Position numbers and translations under genes: made by a program. Source: Anaeromyxobacter dehalogenans 2CP-C (GTDB taxonomy: Bacteria > Myxococcota > Myxococcia > Myxococcales > Anaeromyxobacteraceae). Taken from it: DNA of 64,000 nt. Below, in pieces: positions 44,057 to 52,498 of the stretch. The stretch is taken from the NCBI RefSeq assembly GCF_000013385.1, contig NC_007760.1, positions 1,365,001-1,429,000 of the forward strand. The letters are read 5' to 3'. Each line of letters opens with the position of its first letter. Within the stretch, counting starts at the first letter, position 1. The notes below the pieces were generated by a model. That model made no database searches, was not told the DNA's origin, and worked only from the letters and a program-made list of their open reading frames with translations.

Positions 44057-44845
44057 TCAGGGATCGCGGGGCACCAGCTGGCCGCGCGGCACCACCAGCA
44101 GCGCGCCGCCGGAGACGGCCAGGTCCTCGCCGACGAGGTGCCCGGACGCCTCGCTCGCGAGGTACAGCACCGCCTGGACCACGTCGTCCACCTCGCCGAG
44201 GCGCCGGTTGGGCAGGGTGGCGGCGATGGCGGCCCCGGTCTCGTCGAGCGCGGCCGCGGCCATGGGCGTGCGGATCCAGCCGGGGGAGACGAGGTTGACG
44301 CGCGTGCCGGGGGCGAGCTCGACCGCCAGGCTCATCGCCAGCGACTGCAGCGCGCCCTTCGACGCCGCGTAGTGCGCGTGCCGCGCCTCGCCGCGCTGCC
44401 CGGCGGTGGAGCCGATGAAGACGACGTTGCCGCGCCCGTCGCGCCCGAGGTGCGGGACCGCCTCTCGCACCAGGTAGAACGCGCTGAACACGTTCACCCG
44501 GAAGATCTCCTCCAGCCGGTCGGCCTGGGTCGTCGCGACGGGCGCCTCGTTCCAGATCCCGGCCGAGTGGACCAGCTGGTCGAGGCCGCCCAGCGCGGCC
44601 GCGGCCTCGCGCACGCAGGCGACGCAGCCGGCCTCGGTGCCGAGGTCGGCGCCGATCGCCACCGCCTGTCCGGGGTGGCGCGCCGCGAGCGCCTCGGCCG
44701 CGGCCCGGTTCGACCGGTAGTGGACGGCGACCCGCGCGCCCTGGCCGAGCAGCGCCTCGGCGATGCCGAGGCCGATGCCGGAGGACGCGCCCGTGACCAG
44801 CGCCCGCCGCCCGGCGAGATCCGAGTACCGCGCCACCACGGTCAT
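44057..44845 (-). CDS. Short-chain dehydrogenase/reductase (FabG-like)
   Basis: This 262-residue classical SDR has TGASSGIG at 18-25, HSAG at 93-96 in place of NNAG, catalytic Ser near 146, and Tyr159 and Lys163 (YAASK). PGWIRTPM and a GG-x-LLVV tail follow. YRSNRAAAEAL after beta-2 suggests NADP(H). The start overlaps the HAD gene's stop (ATGA), so they are coupled. The substrate is unknown. Confidence 0.9.
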   Translation of the reverse strand: MTVVARYSDLAGRRALVTGASSGIGLGIAEALLGQGARVAVHYRSNRAAAEALAARHPGQAVAIGADLGTEAGCVACVREAAAALGGLDQLVHSAGIWNEAPVATTQADRLEEIFRVNVFSAFYLVREAVPHLGRDGRGNVVFIGSTAGQRGEARHAHYAASKGALQSLAMSLAVELAPGTRVNLVSPGWIRTPMAAAALDETGAAIAATLPNRRLGEVDDVVQAVLYLASEASGHLVGEDLAVSGGALLVVPRGQLVPRDP

Positions 44846-45744
44846 CGCCGCCTCCTGCCGCGCGGGGCCGGCGCGCGCCGGCCGGGGCCCCAGCGCGCGC
44901 CCTCCAGCACGTCCACCACCTGCACGAAGCTGGAGACGGCGAGCGGCCAGCGCCCCTGCGCCTCGTCGGCCACGTGCCGCTGCGTGATCCTCCGCGCCGA
45001 GATGACCGCGAGCCGGTCGCGGTACTCCTTCGACACGTAGGTGCCGTACTCCGCCCACACGCCCACCGCGCCGCACGCCTGCGCCACCGCCATGTCCTTC
45101 TTGACGTTGTCCCCGACGTAGATCACCTCGGGGCCGCGCAGGACGAGGTCGGCGAGGATGCGCCGCAGGCCGGCCGGGTTCGGCTTCTCGGCGTCGCGCG
45201 GGAGCTCCACCACCGGCGTCTTGCCGCGGTAGTGGCCCTCCTCCTCCTTGCGCCGGATCTCCGGGGCGACGTTCTCCGGGAGCGGGAAGAACGGCAGCGT
45301 GTACAGCGCGTCGAAGTGGCCGTCGAGCTTCAGGTGCTTCAGGCGCAGCTCGGCCGCGTTCCGCGGCGCGTCGGTGAGCGCCACCACCTTCAGCCCCCGG
45401 GCGCGGAGCTGGTCGAGCGTCTCGCGCACGCCGGGGTAGGGCTTCAGGTACCGGTCGCGCGCCGCGCGGAACGCGAGCCGGGCCGGGTCCACCACCAGCG
45501 CGTTGAACGAGTCGAAGTCCGCCTCGTACGGCCGGAAGATGTCGGACAGCTGGATCGCGAACGGGTACTCGTTCGACTCGTACTGCGCGTACACCGCCTT
45601 CAGCGACTGGACGATCCGGATGCGCGGCAGCCCGGTGGTGGCCACCAGCGAGTCGATCATCGCCTCCAGGGCGGGGACGATGTAGTCCACCCACGGATAC
45701 AGCGTGTTGTCGAGGTCGGTGACGACCGCCCGGATGCTCGGCAC
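44842..45744 (-). CDS. HAD-superfamily hydrolase
   Basis: The 300-residue protein has motif I DLDNTLYPWVD (nucleophile Asp near 11), motif II LTDAPRN, motif III Lys in AEKPNPAGL, and motif IV VGDNVKKDM. A helical cap lies between motifs I and II. It is a cytosolic phosphatase or dehalogenase-type enzyme with an unknown substrate. The GTG at 45744 is chosen over one at 45780: motif I begins 10 residues in, and a TACCAT -10 box (45756-45751) ends 6 bases before it, so the longer frame would start upstream of the transcript. It is first in an operon with the SDR gene and divergent from the pseudokinase gene. Confidence 0.87.
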   Translation of the reverse strand: MPSIRAVVTDLDNTLYPWVDYIVPALEAMIDSLVATTGLPRIRIVQSLKAVYAQYESNEYPFAIQLSDIFRPYEADFDSFNALVVDPARLAFRAARDRYLKPYPGVRETLDQLRARGLKVVALTDAPRNAAELRLKHLKLDGHFDALYTLPFFPLPENVAPEIRRKEEEGHYRGKTPVVELPRDAEKPNPAGLRRILADLVLRGPEVIYVGDNVKKDMAVAQACGAVGVWAEYGTYVSKEYRDRLAVISARRITQRHVADEAQGRWPLAVSSFVQVVDVLEGARWGPGRRAPAPRGRRRR

Positions 45745-45809
45745 GCGCGCATGGTAGCCGGGTGGGGCCGCAGCCGCCACCGGGGACGCGCCTTCCGGCG
45801 GTCCCTTGC

Positions 45810-45815
45810 TAATAT
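45810..45815 (+). promoter_or_regulatory. -10 box 6 bases before the pseudokinase gene's GTG
   Basis: TAATAT ends 6 bases before the GTG at 45822, so the predicted transcript begins at the start codon. Confidence 0.55.
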
Positions 45816-45821
45816 CCGCGC

Positions 45822-47654
45822 GTGACCGCGAACGAACGCTTCCAGGTGATCACGCCCCTGCACGACGCCGCCGGCTGGCGGCGCGCCCTCGCGGTGGACC
45901 GGCGCGGGGGCGCCCCGCGCGCCGTGGTGCTCGCGTACGCGCCGGCCGCGCTCACCGACGACCCGGCGCGGCTCGCCGCGCTGGTGCGCGACGCCGAGGC
46001 GGCCGCGCGGGTGCACCACCCCAACGCCGTCCCGGTGCTCGGCCTGGAGACGCTCGGCGAGGCGCTGGTGGCGGTGGAGGCGCACCGGCGCGGCGCCACG
46101 CTGCGCGCGCTCCTGGACGGCGGGGGCCGCCTGCCGCCGGAGCTGGTCCTCCGCGCCGGGCTCGACGCGTGCGCGGCGCTCGCCGCCGTCCACGCCGTGG
46201 ACGCGGGCGAGGGCCAGCCGCTCGCGCACGGCGCGCTCGCGCCGGAGCGGGTGCTGGTGGCCGACGACGGGTCCTGCCTGGTGTCGGGGCTCGGCACCGG
46301 CGGCGCCGGGTGCCCGGCCGGCGACCTGCGCGCCCTCGGCGCGATCCTGCACGAGTGCCTCGCCGGCGAGCCGCCCGCGGCGGTACCGGCGCCGCTGGAG
46401 GGGCCGGGGATCCCGCCGGCGCTCGCCGCGGTCGTGGACCGCGCGCTCGGCGCCGGCGGCCAGGAGCCGTTCGCGTCGGCGGAGGCGCTGGGCGAGGCGC
46501 TGGCGGGCGCGCTGCCCGCCGCGCCGCCGGAGGCCATGGCGGCGTACCTCGAGGCGATCCTGCCGGCCGGGGAGGGCGAGCGCGGCGAGGTGCTGCGCAT
46601 GGTGGCCCGCGCGCTCTCGCCGGCCGGCGCCGAGCGCGCCGTGCCGGTGCGGCCCGCGCCGGAGATCACCGCCGAGGTCTCGGCGGAGCTGCTGGCGCCG
46701 GCCCCGGCGCGGCGTCCGGCGGTGGTGGCCCAGCCGCCCTCGGTCGCGGTCGCCGCCGCGGCGACCGCCGCGCCCGCGCCGGCGCCGGCGTCCGCGATGG
46801 CGTCCGGGATGGCGCCCGCGACGACGGCCGCGACGCTCGCGGCGCCGGTCAACGCCGCCGTCCCGGCCGGCAACGCAGCGGCCGCGGCCCAGCCTGCGAT
46901 CACGCCGGCGCAGCCGCCCGCGCCCGTGTCGCTCGCGCCCCCGCCCGACGCGGCCATCACGTTCGCCGCGCCCGCCCCGCCCCCGCGGTCCGCGCTGCCG
47001 GTGGTGCTCGGGATCGCGGTGGCCATGGCCGGCGTCGGCTTCGGCATCGGGTTCGTGCTGTCCCGCGGCCAGCCGCGCGCGACGCCCGCCGCCGTCGCGC
47101 CGGTCGCCGCCGCCCCGGCCCCGACCCCGGCGGCCGCGGCGCCGCCGGTCCCCCGCGCCGAGGCGCCCGCCCCCGCGCCCGAGCCTCCGTCCGACGCGGC
47201 GCCCGCGCAGGCCGTGCCCGCCGCACCCGAGCCGCGCCGCGCGGCGCCGGCCCCGGCGCCCTCGCTCGCGATCACCGCCGAGCCGGAGGGAGACGTCTAC
47301 GTGGACGGCAAGCGGGTGGGCCGGAGCCCGGTGACCGTGCCGGTGCCGAGGGGCGACCACCGGGTCCGGCTGCGCAACGCGGCCGAGGGCGTGGACGTGC
47401 AGAAGCGCGTCACCGCGCGCGGGCCGGGCACGCCGGTGCGCTTCGCGCTCGGGCGCGGCGTGCTCGCCGTGACGGCGCCGGCCGGCACGGAGGTCCGGGT
47501 GGACGGGCGGCGCGTCGGGGAGGGGAGCGTGAAGGTCCAGCTCTGGGAGGGCGCCCACCAGGTGGAGGCCCGCCTCGGCGACGCCCGCGTGCAGGAGCGC
47601 TTCGAGCTGCGGCCGAACGAGACCTGGACCTACGCGGTCACGCCGACGCCGTGA
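45822..47654 (+). CDS. Protein kinase-like pseudokinase with membrane helix and PEGA domains
   Basis: This 610-residue protein has an N-terminal half (about 1-240) with a Ser/Thr-kinase outline: AARVHHPNAVPVLGLE resembles the alphaC-to-beta5 region, and DLRALGAILHECLAGEPP resembles the alphaF region. All catalytic residues are lost. HRDLKPEN is HGALAPER (136-143), DFG is SGLG (155-158), and the beta-3 lysine is absent. A Pro/Ala-rich stretch (about 290-380) leads to one membrane helix (about 388-408) and another Pro/Ala linker. Two PEGA domains follow (about 484-520 and 546-585, the first with DVYVDGKRVGRSPVTVPVPRG). It would bind cell-envelope or partner ligands outside and act as a scaffold inside. 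Confidence 0.83.
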   Translation: MTANERFQVITPLHDAAGWRRALAVDRRGGAPRAVVLAYAPAALTDDPARLAALVRDAEAAARVHHPNAVPVLGLETLGEALVAVEAHRRGATLRALLDGGGRLPPELVLRAGLDACAALAAVHAVDAGEGQPLAHGALAPERVLVADDGSCLVSGLGTGGAGCPAGDLRALGAILHECLAGEPPAAVPAPLEGPGIPPALAAVVDRALGAGGQEPFASAEALGEALAGALPAAPPEAMAAYLEAILPAGEGERGEVLRMVARALSPAGAERAVPVRPAPEITAEVSAELLAPAPARRPAVVAQPPSVAVAAAATAAPAPAPASAMASGMAPATTAATLAAPVNAAVPAGNAAAAAQPAITPAQPPAPVSLAPPPDAAITFAAPAPPPRSALPVVLGIAVAMAGVGFGIGFVLSRGQPRATPAAVAPVAAAPAPTPAAAAPPVPRAEAPAPAPEPPSDAAPAQAVPAAPEPRRAAPAPAPSLAITAEPEGDVYVDGKRVGRSPVTVPVPRGDHRVRLRNAAEGVDVQKRVTARGPGTPVRFALGRGVLAVTAPAGTEVRVDGRRVGEGSVKVQLWEGAHQVEARLGDARVQERFELRPNETWTYAVTPTP

Positions 47655-47687
47655 GGCCGCGGTCGCCCGGCGCGTCGCCCGCTCGCC

Positions 47688-47712
47688 CCTCGACAGGCTC
47701 GGGGTGAGCGGG
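47688..47712. repeat. Dispersed-repeat copy, minus-type orientation
   Basis: CCTCGACAGGCTCGGGGTGAGCGGG differs at a few positions from the minus-strand unit of the tandem repeat at 60984-61058. It faces a second copy 12 bases on, giving an inverted pair after the pseudokinase stop. Confidence 0.65.
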
Positions 47713-47724
47713 CGTCATCGAGCT

Positions 47725-47748
47725 CCGCTCAGGGTGAGCCCCGTCGAG
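47725..47748. repeat. Dispersed-repeat copy, plus-type orientation
   Basis: CCGCTCAGGGTGAGCCCCGTCGAG is a variant of CCGCTCAGCCTGAGCCTGTC... and is inverted relative to the copy at 47688. Together they could form a long hairpin between the convergent pseudokinase and slyD genes, in a terminator-like position but without a T run. Confidence 0.65.
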
Positions 47749-47767
47749 CCATGAGCGAGGCGCGCGG

Positions 47768-48259
47768 TCAGTGCTCGTGCCCGTGGCCCTCGGGACCGTG
47801 GGCGTGGCCGTGCTCCAGCTCCTCGGCGGTCGCGGCGCGGACGTCGCGCACCTTCACGTCGAAGTGCAGCGTCTTGCCGGCGAGCGGGTGGTTGAGGTCG
47901 ATCACCACCGACTCCGGCTTCACCTCGCGGATCGCGAACGGCACCGGCTCGCCGTCCGCGCCCTCGGCGGTCAGCTCCATGCCGACCTGCGGATCGAAGC
48001 CGGGCGGGAACGCCTTGCGCGGCACCTCCTGCACGCCGCGGGGATCGTGCTCGCCGTAGCCGTCGGCCGGCGCGACCACCACCGTGCGCGACTCGCCCAC
48101 GTCCACGCCCTCGAGCGCCGACTCCAGGCCGGGGACGATCTGCCCCTCGCCGTGGAGATAGGTGAGCGGCTCGCCCGGCTCGGACTGGTCCACGACCTTC
48201 CCGTCCCCGAGGTGCAGCGAGTAATCGAGGCCGACGACGCTGCCCTTCGCGATCTTCAT
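47768..48259 (-). CDS. slyD: FKBP-type peptidyl-prolyl isomerase, SlyD family
   Basis: The 163-residue protein has an FKBP core interrupted by an insert-in-flap (IF) chaperone domain. The N-terminal part is VVGLDYSLHLGDGKVVDQS and HGEGQIVPGLESALEG. The IF domain is about 70-120, and the core resumes with VVIDLNHPLAGKTLHFDVKV. The tail is His-rich (HGHAHGPEGHGHEH), as in metal-binding SlyD. It assists folding and may deliver nickel. A strong AGGAGGG site precedes the ATG. Confidence 0.94.
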   Translation of the reverse strand: MKIAKGSVVGLDYSLHLGDGKVVDQSEPGEPLTYLHGEGQIVPGLESALEGVDVGESRTVVVAPADGYGEHDPRGVQEVPRKAFPPGFDPQVGMELTAEGADGEPVPFAIREVKPESVVIDLNHPLAGKTLHFDVKVRDVRAATAEELEHGHAHGPEGHGHEH

Positions 48260-48370
48260 GGGCCCTCCTGAGGCCGTGGAGCTCGGGACGGCGGTGCGCC
48301 TCCCTGCGGCCGGTATTTCCCGGTCGGGGCCCGCCTGGCAAGCAAATACGACGATGGGTCCGCGGCCCGC

Positions 48371-50656
48371 CTACCAGTAGCCCCACCGCCGGCGGAGCAC
48401 CCACTCGGCCGTCAGCACCGCCGCGAGGCCCGCGAGCGTCCACCAGCGATCCCAGATCGGCACGGCCTTCCGCCGGCCGATCTCGACGACCTCCGGATCA
48501 GCGAGCGCGAGGTCGGGCAGGTCGCCGCCGGGCAGCGCGGAGTACGCGCCGCCGGTCGCCTCCGAGACCGCCTGCAGGAGCTCCGGCCGCGGCGCCGCGT
48601 CGGCGTCCTCCGGCCCGGCGCCGCGCACCGCCACCGCGGCGCTGGCCGGGTCCGCGACGCCCTCGGCGCGCGAGACCACCCGGTAGGCGCCCGGGCCGGG
48701 CGGCACCAGCTCGATCCGCGCCGTCCCGTCCTCGCCCGCCACCGCCTCGCCGTGCGCCACCGTGCGCCCGTCCTCGGAGACCAGGTCCGCCGAGACCTTC
48801 TTCCCGGCGGCGGGGCCCCAGTCCGGCCCGCGCGCGGTGACGGTGAGCCCCACCGGCGCGCCGGGCTCGACCGACGGCGCGTCGGGCTCGACCTGCAGCG
48901 GCCCGAGCGACGGATCGCGCACCAGCCAGCGCAGCGCGCCGTTCCAGAAGCGCAGGTACGCGCGGTTGCCCTGGCCGCCCTCGGCGGCGAGGAAGCCCCA
49001 GCGCCAGGTGGCGTCGGTGGCCACCGCCAGCGTGCGCCCCTGGCCCACCTCGCGCACCGCCACCAGCGGCGCCGCGCGCCCGCCCACGCTCACGGCGGGC
49101 GCCTCGAGCAGCACCGACGCGCCGGCGCCCGCGGGCAGCGCGCGGGTGAGGTTGACCGCGGTGACCGGCGGCAGGCTCGCCCACGCGGCCTCGTTCGGCC
49201 CCTCGCCCGGCGCGAGCGCCGTGACCGGGTGCCGCTTGCCCTCGGCGGTCAGCCGGGGCCGGAACTCGCCCTCCGCCTCGCTGGTGCCGTCGAGCGGGGC
49301 GACCGGGAGCACCTCGGCGAGCGGCGTCTGCCCGTAGCGCCCGTCGCCGAAGCTCTGCTCGCCGCCGACCATCGCGAGCGCGCCGCCGCCGCGCACGTAG
49401 TCGCGGAGGTTCGGCAGGTAGCGATCGATCTCCAGGCCGCGGTACGGGCCGTAGGCGAAGTCCACGAACAGCACCGCGTCGAACGTCCGGAGCTGCTCGC
49501 CGAAGATCTCCCCCACCGGGAACGGGATGAGCGAGAGGTCCTCCTGCGGGCCCGGCTGGTCGGCGTTGGTCCGCAGGATGAAGAAGCTCACCAGGTCCAC
49601 GTTGGGATCCTGCTTCAGGAGCCCGCGCAGGAAGCGCACGTCCCAGCTCGGCCGGCCCGCCACCATCAGCACGCGGACGCGATCGCGGATGACGCGGAGC
49701 ACGAACGAGCGCTGGTTGTTCTCGGTCACCGCCTCGCCGGGCAGCACCGGCGCGGCCAGCGTGAACACGAAGGTGCCGGTCTGGTCGGGCGCGAAGGAGA
49801 GCGGCACCGAGTAGCGCTCCTTCCCCGGCTCGAGCCGCACCGTCGCCTGCGCCACCACCGCCCCCTCGCGCCGGAGCACGACGCGGACGTCCTGGGCCTC
49901 GAGGCCGCGCGCGCGCAGCGTCGCCTCGACGGTCACGGTGTTGCGGACGAACGCGAAGTCGTCCACCGCCACGCGCTCCACCGCCAGGTCGCGCGGCGCG
50001 CTCCGCCCCACCGCCACCGCGCTCACCGGCACGCCGAGCGCGCGCAGCCGGGCGCGCGTCGCCCCCGAGAGCCCGTCCGCGAGCGCCGCGTTGTCCGCGC
50101 CGTCGGACACCACCAGCGCGCCGGCCAGCCGGCGGCTGGACGCGCCCGCGCCCGAGGTCACCGCCTCGAGCGCGCCGAGCAGGTCGGTGCGGCCGGCGGC
50201 GGGCTCGAGGCCGCGCACCGCCTGCGCCGGATCCACCGGCGCCACCTCGCCGCCGAACCCGTACCACTCGAGGTCCACCCGGTCGGCGAGCCGCTCCAGC
50301 TCGGCCCGGTGGTCGCGCAGGAACGCGCCGGCCGCCGCCGCGCGGGAGGGCCCGCCCGGCTCGAGCGGGAACGCCATCGAGCGCGACGCGTCCACCAGCA
50401 CCGCGAACCGGTTGCGCACCCGCGCGGTCTGGAGCAGCTCCAGCGCGGGCTCGGCGAGCAGCGCCAGCGCGAGCAGCGCCGCCAGCGCGCGGAGCGCGAC
50501 GAGCGCGGCCTTGCGCGCGCGGCGCGGCTCGCCGGCGAGGCCGCGCCAGGCGAGCGCGATCGAGGCGAGCGCCGCCACGCCGAGCAGGGCGAGCGCCCAG
50601 GCCGGGAGCGGGGTGAGGGCGGTGAGCCGCCAGGCGTTGAAGGTCCCGCCGTCCAC
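48371..50656 (-). CDS. Membrane VWA-domain protein with glutamine-amidotransferase-like domain
   Basis: This 761-residue protein has two N-terminal membrane helices (about 20-37 and 52-72), then a VWA domain with an intact metal site (D89-x-S-x-S93). An extracytoplasmic beta-rich section follows (about 230-320). A class I glutamine-amidotransferase-like domain (about 325-540; VRVLMVAGRPSWDVRFLRG, GGGALAMVGGEQSFGDGRY) lacks an obvious catalytic Cys. One more helix is near the C-terminus. Proteins of this type sit with MoxR ATPase, DUF58 and BatA/B genes; none of those is in the window. GTG start 6 bases after the DUF4159 stop. Function is unknown. Confidence 0.85.
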   Translation of the reverse strand: MDGGTFNAWRLTALTPLPAWALALLGVAALASIALAWRGLAGEPRRARKAALVALRALAALLALALLAEPALELLQTARVRNRFAVLVDASRSMAFPLEPGGPSRAAAAGAFLRDHRAELERLADRVDLEWYGFGGEVAPVDPAQAVRGLEPAAGRTDLLGALEAVTSGAGASSRRLAGALVVSDGADNAALADGLSGATRARLRALGVPVSAVAVGRSAPRDLAVERVAVDDFAFVRNTVTVEATLRARGLEAQDVRVVLRREGAVVAQATVRLEPGKERYSVPLSFAPDQTGTFVFTLAAPVLPGEAVTENNQRSFVLRVIRDRVRVLMVAGRPSWDVRFLRGLLKQDPNVDLVSFFILRTNADQPGPQEDLSLIPFPVGEIFGEQLRTFDAVLFVDFAYGPYRGLEIDRYLPNLRDYVRGGGALAMVGGEQSFGDGRYGQTPLAEVLPVAPLDGTSEAEGEFRPRLTAEGKRHPVTALAPGEGPNEAAWASLPPVTAVNLTRALPAGAGASVLLEAPAVSVGGRAAPLVAVREVGQGRTLAVATDATWRWGFLAAEGGQGNRAYLRFWNGALRWLVRDPSLGPLQVEPDAPSVEPGAPVGLTVTARGPDWGPAAGKKVSADLVSEDGRTVAHGEAVAGEDGTARIELVPPGPGAYRVVSRAEGVADPASAAVAVRGAGPEDADAAPRPELLQAVSEATGGAYSALPGGDLPDLALADPEVVEIGRRKAVPIWDRWWTLAGLAAVLTAEWVLRRRWGYW

Positions 50657-50662
50657 CGCCGC

Positions 50663-51433
50663 CTAGCTCCGCCGCCGGAGGATGAACGGCAGGTGCACCG
50701 CGTCGTCCTTGTAGTCGGTGCAGAGCGCGTACATCGCCAGGTTCACGCCGGCGCGGAACGCCGCCTCGCGCTGCGCCTCGCCGCCGGGGGTGCACGGGTA
50801 CTCCCAGTCGCCCAGCTCGCTCCGCGCCCAGGCGCCGCCCAGGTCGTTCTGCGAGTAGACCACCGCCAGCCGCCCGTCGATGGCCTGCGCCTCCAGCCAC
50901 GGCTTCACCAGCACGCGGCCGCCCTGCCGGTCGAGCAGGTAGAACGTCTTGTGGAGCACGTGCTCGCGCGCCACCGGCTGCAGCGGCGAGGCGGGCAGCA
51001 CCTGCGCGAGCTCGCGCCGCACCGCCGCGTCGAAGCCCGCGCCGTCCGACGCGTCGGCCGAGTCCACCAGCAGGAACCCGCCGTACATGAGGTGGCGCCG
51101 GAGCGCGGCCCGCTCCGCCTCCGAGAACGGGGGCAGCCCGCCGGAGCCGGCCAGGTAGAGCATGGGGTGGCGGTGCAGGCCCGGGCGATCGAGGCGGACC
51201 GGCGCCGCGTCGGCGGCGGGCTCGATCGAGGTCCGCCGACCGAGCTCCCAGCCCAGGCGGCGGAGCGCGGTGGGCCGCGGGTTCCAGTTGCCGCCGTGCT
51301 GGACGTGGCCGATCTGGAGCATCGCGTCCGGGGTGAGCGCGCGCGCGCCGCGGGGCAGCGCGGCCGCGACGGCCGCGGCGGCGGCGCCCTGCAGGAACCG
51401 TCGGCGCGAGGTGGGGCGCGAGGGGCGGGGCAT
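50663..51433 (-). CDS. Tat-exported DUF4159 protein
   Basis: This 256-residue protein has a twin-arginine signal (SRRRFLQGAAAAAVAAALP, about 9-30). A DUF4159 domain follows: LQIGHVQHGGNWNPRP, YLAGSGGLPPFSEAERAALRRHLMYGGFLLVDSAD, and a C-terminal NLAMYALCTDYKDDAVHLPFILRRR. It is a flavodoxin/amidotransferase-like fold found beside VWA membrane proteins such as the gene that follows. A TAGACT -10 box (51488-51483) lies 49 bases upstream. Function is unknown. Confidence 0.87.
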   Translation of the reverse strand: MPRPSRPTSRRRFLQGAAAAAVAAALPRGARALTPDAMLQIGHVQHGGNWNPRPTALRRLGWELGRRTSIEPAADAAPVRLDRPGLHRHPMLYLAGSGGLPPFSEAERAALRRHLMYGGFLLVDSADASDGAGFDAAVRRELAQVLPASPLQPVAREHVLHKTFYLLDRQGGRVLVKPWLEAQAIDGRLAVVYSQNDLGGAWARSELGDWEYPCTPGGEAQREAAFRAGVNLAMYALCTDYKDDAVHLPFILRRRS

Positions 51434-51552
51434 CGGGATGGGTCAGCATCGCCGGCGGCCGGACCGCGCCGCGGGCCCCCACAGTCTAGGCCGGGTCGCG
51501 CCGGGACGCCCGCACAACCCGCGCCGCGGCCGGGCCCGGCGGAGGCCCGTGC

Positions 51553-51558
51553 TACAGT
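51553..51558 (+). promoter_or_regulatory. -10 box of the small membrane-protein pair
   Basis: TACAGT ends 8 bases before the ATG at 51567, so the leader would be only 1-2 bases. It is divergent from the TAGACT box of the DUF4159 gene (51483-51488). Confidence 0.5.
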
Positions 51559-51566
51559 CCGCCGCC

Positions 51567-51824
51567 ATGTCGCGCAGGGACAGGGGGAGCACCGGCCCGG
51601 CCGGGCGGATCGGCGAGCTGCTGGGGGCGGGGGACCACCGGGGCGCCGCCGTCGAGGCGCGGCGGGTGCTGGCCGATCCGGGCGCCGGCGAGGCGGCCCG
51701 GCGGACGGCCGGGGACGCGCTGGCCTCGTTGAGGCCCGACCCCGCCGCGGTGGCGGTCGGCGCCGCCGGGGTGCTCGTCGCCGTGGCGCTGACGCTCTGG
51801 ACCGTGCTGGGGGCGGGCGGGTGA
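51567..51824 (+). CDS. Small membrane protein of unknown function
   Basis: The 85-residue protein has a basic N-terminus, a short helical segment (RIGELLGAGDHRGAAVEARRVLADPGAGEAARRTAGD) resembling a TPR half, and one C-terminal membrane helix (about 60-82, VAVGAAGVLVAVALTLWTVLG), so it looks tail-anchored. The stop overlaps the GTG of the next gene (GTGA). I do not recognise the family. Confidence 0.65.
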   Translation: MSRRDRGSTGPAGRIGELLGAGDHRGAAVEARRVLADPGAGEAARRTAGDALASLRPDPAAVAVGAAGVLVAVALTLWTVLGAGG

Positions 51825-52483
51825 CGCCGGCGCTCGCGGCCTCGGTGCCGGCTGGGCCGGTGGCCGACGCGCTGGCGGCGCTGGTGCGGCTCGCGCTGGC
51901 GGCCCGCGCGTTCGGCTGGCCGCTGGGCCTGGCGCTGGTGGTCGTGGGCCTCGCGGCGCTGCTCGCCTCCGACCGCCTGCGGCGCCCCGCCGCGGCGGTG
52001 GGCGGCGCGGCGGTGGGGGTGCTCGCGGCGCTGGCCGCCCGGCGGCTCCTCGGCCCGCAGCTCGAGCTCTCCCCGGCCGCGTCGGCCGGGCTGGGCGCGG
52101 CCGTGCTGGGCGCGGCGTGCGCGGCGATGCCGCCGCTCTTCCCGGCCGCGGCCGCGGCGCTCGCCGGCGCGCTGGCCGGGGTTCACCTGCCCATCGGCGG
52201 GCGGGCGGCGGTCGGGGCCGGGCTGGGCGCGCTCGCGGCGGCGCTGCTCGCGCTGGCCGCGTCGCGCGCCGTCGCGGTGGTGCTGTGCGCGCTCGCCGGC
52301 GGCCTCGCGCTCGGCGTCGGCCTGCTGGCGGCCGCGGGCACGCGGCCGCTCGCCGCGGAGCTGGCGCTCCGGCCGTTCGCGCTGCTCGGGTTCGCGGTGG
52401 TGGCGGGGGTGGCCGGCGCGGCGTTCCAGCTCGCGCGCGGCGCCGACGCGGCGCGCCCGCGGCCCGGCGCGCTGCGCGAGTAG
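51821..52483 (+). CDS. Multi-pass membrane protein of unknown function
   Basis: This 220-residue, extremely Ala/Leu/Gly-rich protein has about six predicted membrane helices (for example WPLGLALVVVGLAALLA, AVLGAACAAMPPLFPAAAAALAGALAG, ALLGFAVVAGVAGAAFQLA) and a short Arg-rich tail. It is coupled to the small membrane protein before it. The layout resembles TMEM198/DUF4203-type proteins, but this is not firm. Confidence 0.65.
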   Translation: MTPALAASVPAGPVADALAALVRLALAARAFGWPLGLALVVVGLAALLASDRLRRPAAAVGGAAVGVLAALAARRLLGPQLELSPAASAGLGAAVLGAACAAMPPLFPAAAAALAGALAGVHLPIGGRAAVGAGLGALAAALLALAASRAVAVVLCALAGGLALGVGLLAAAGTRPLAAELALRPFALLGFAVVAGVAGAAFQLARGADAARPRPGALRE

Positions 52484-52498
52484 GCGCGGCGGCGGCGG

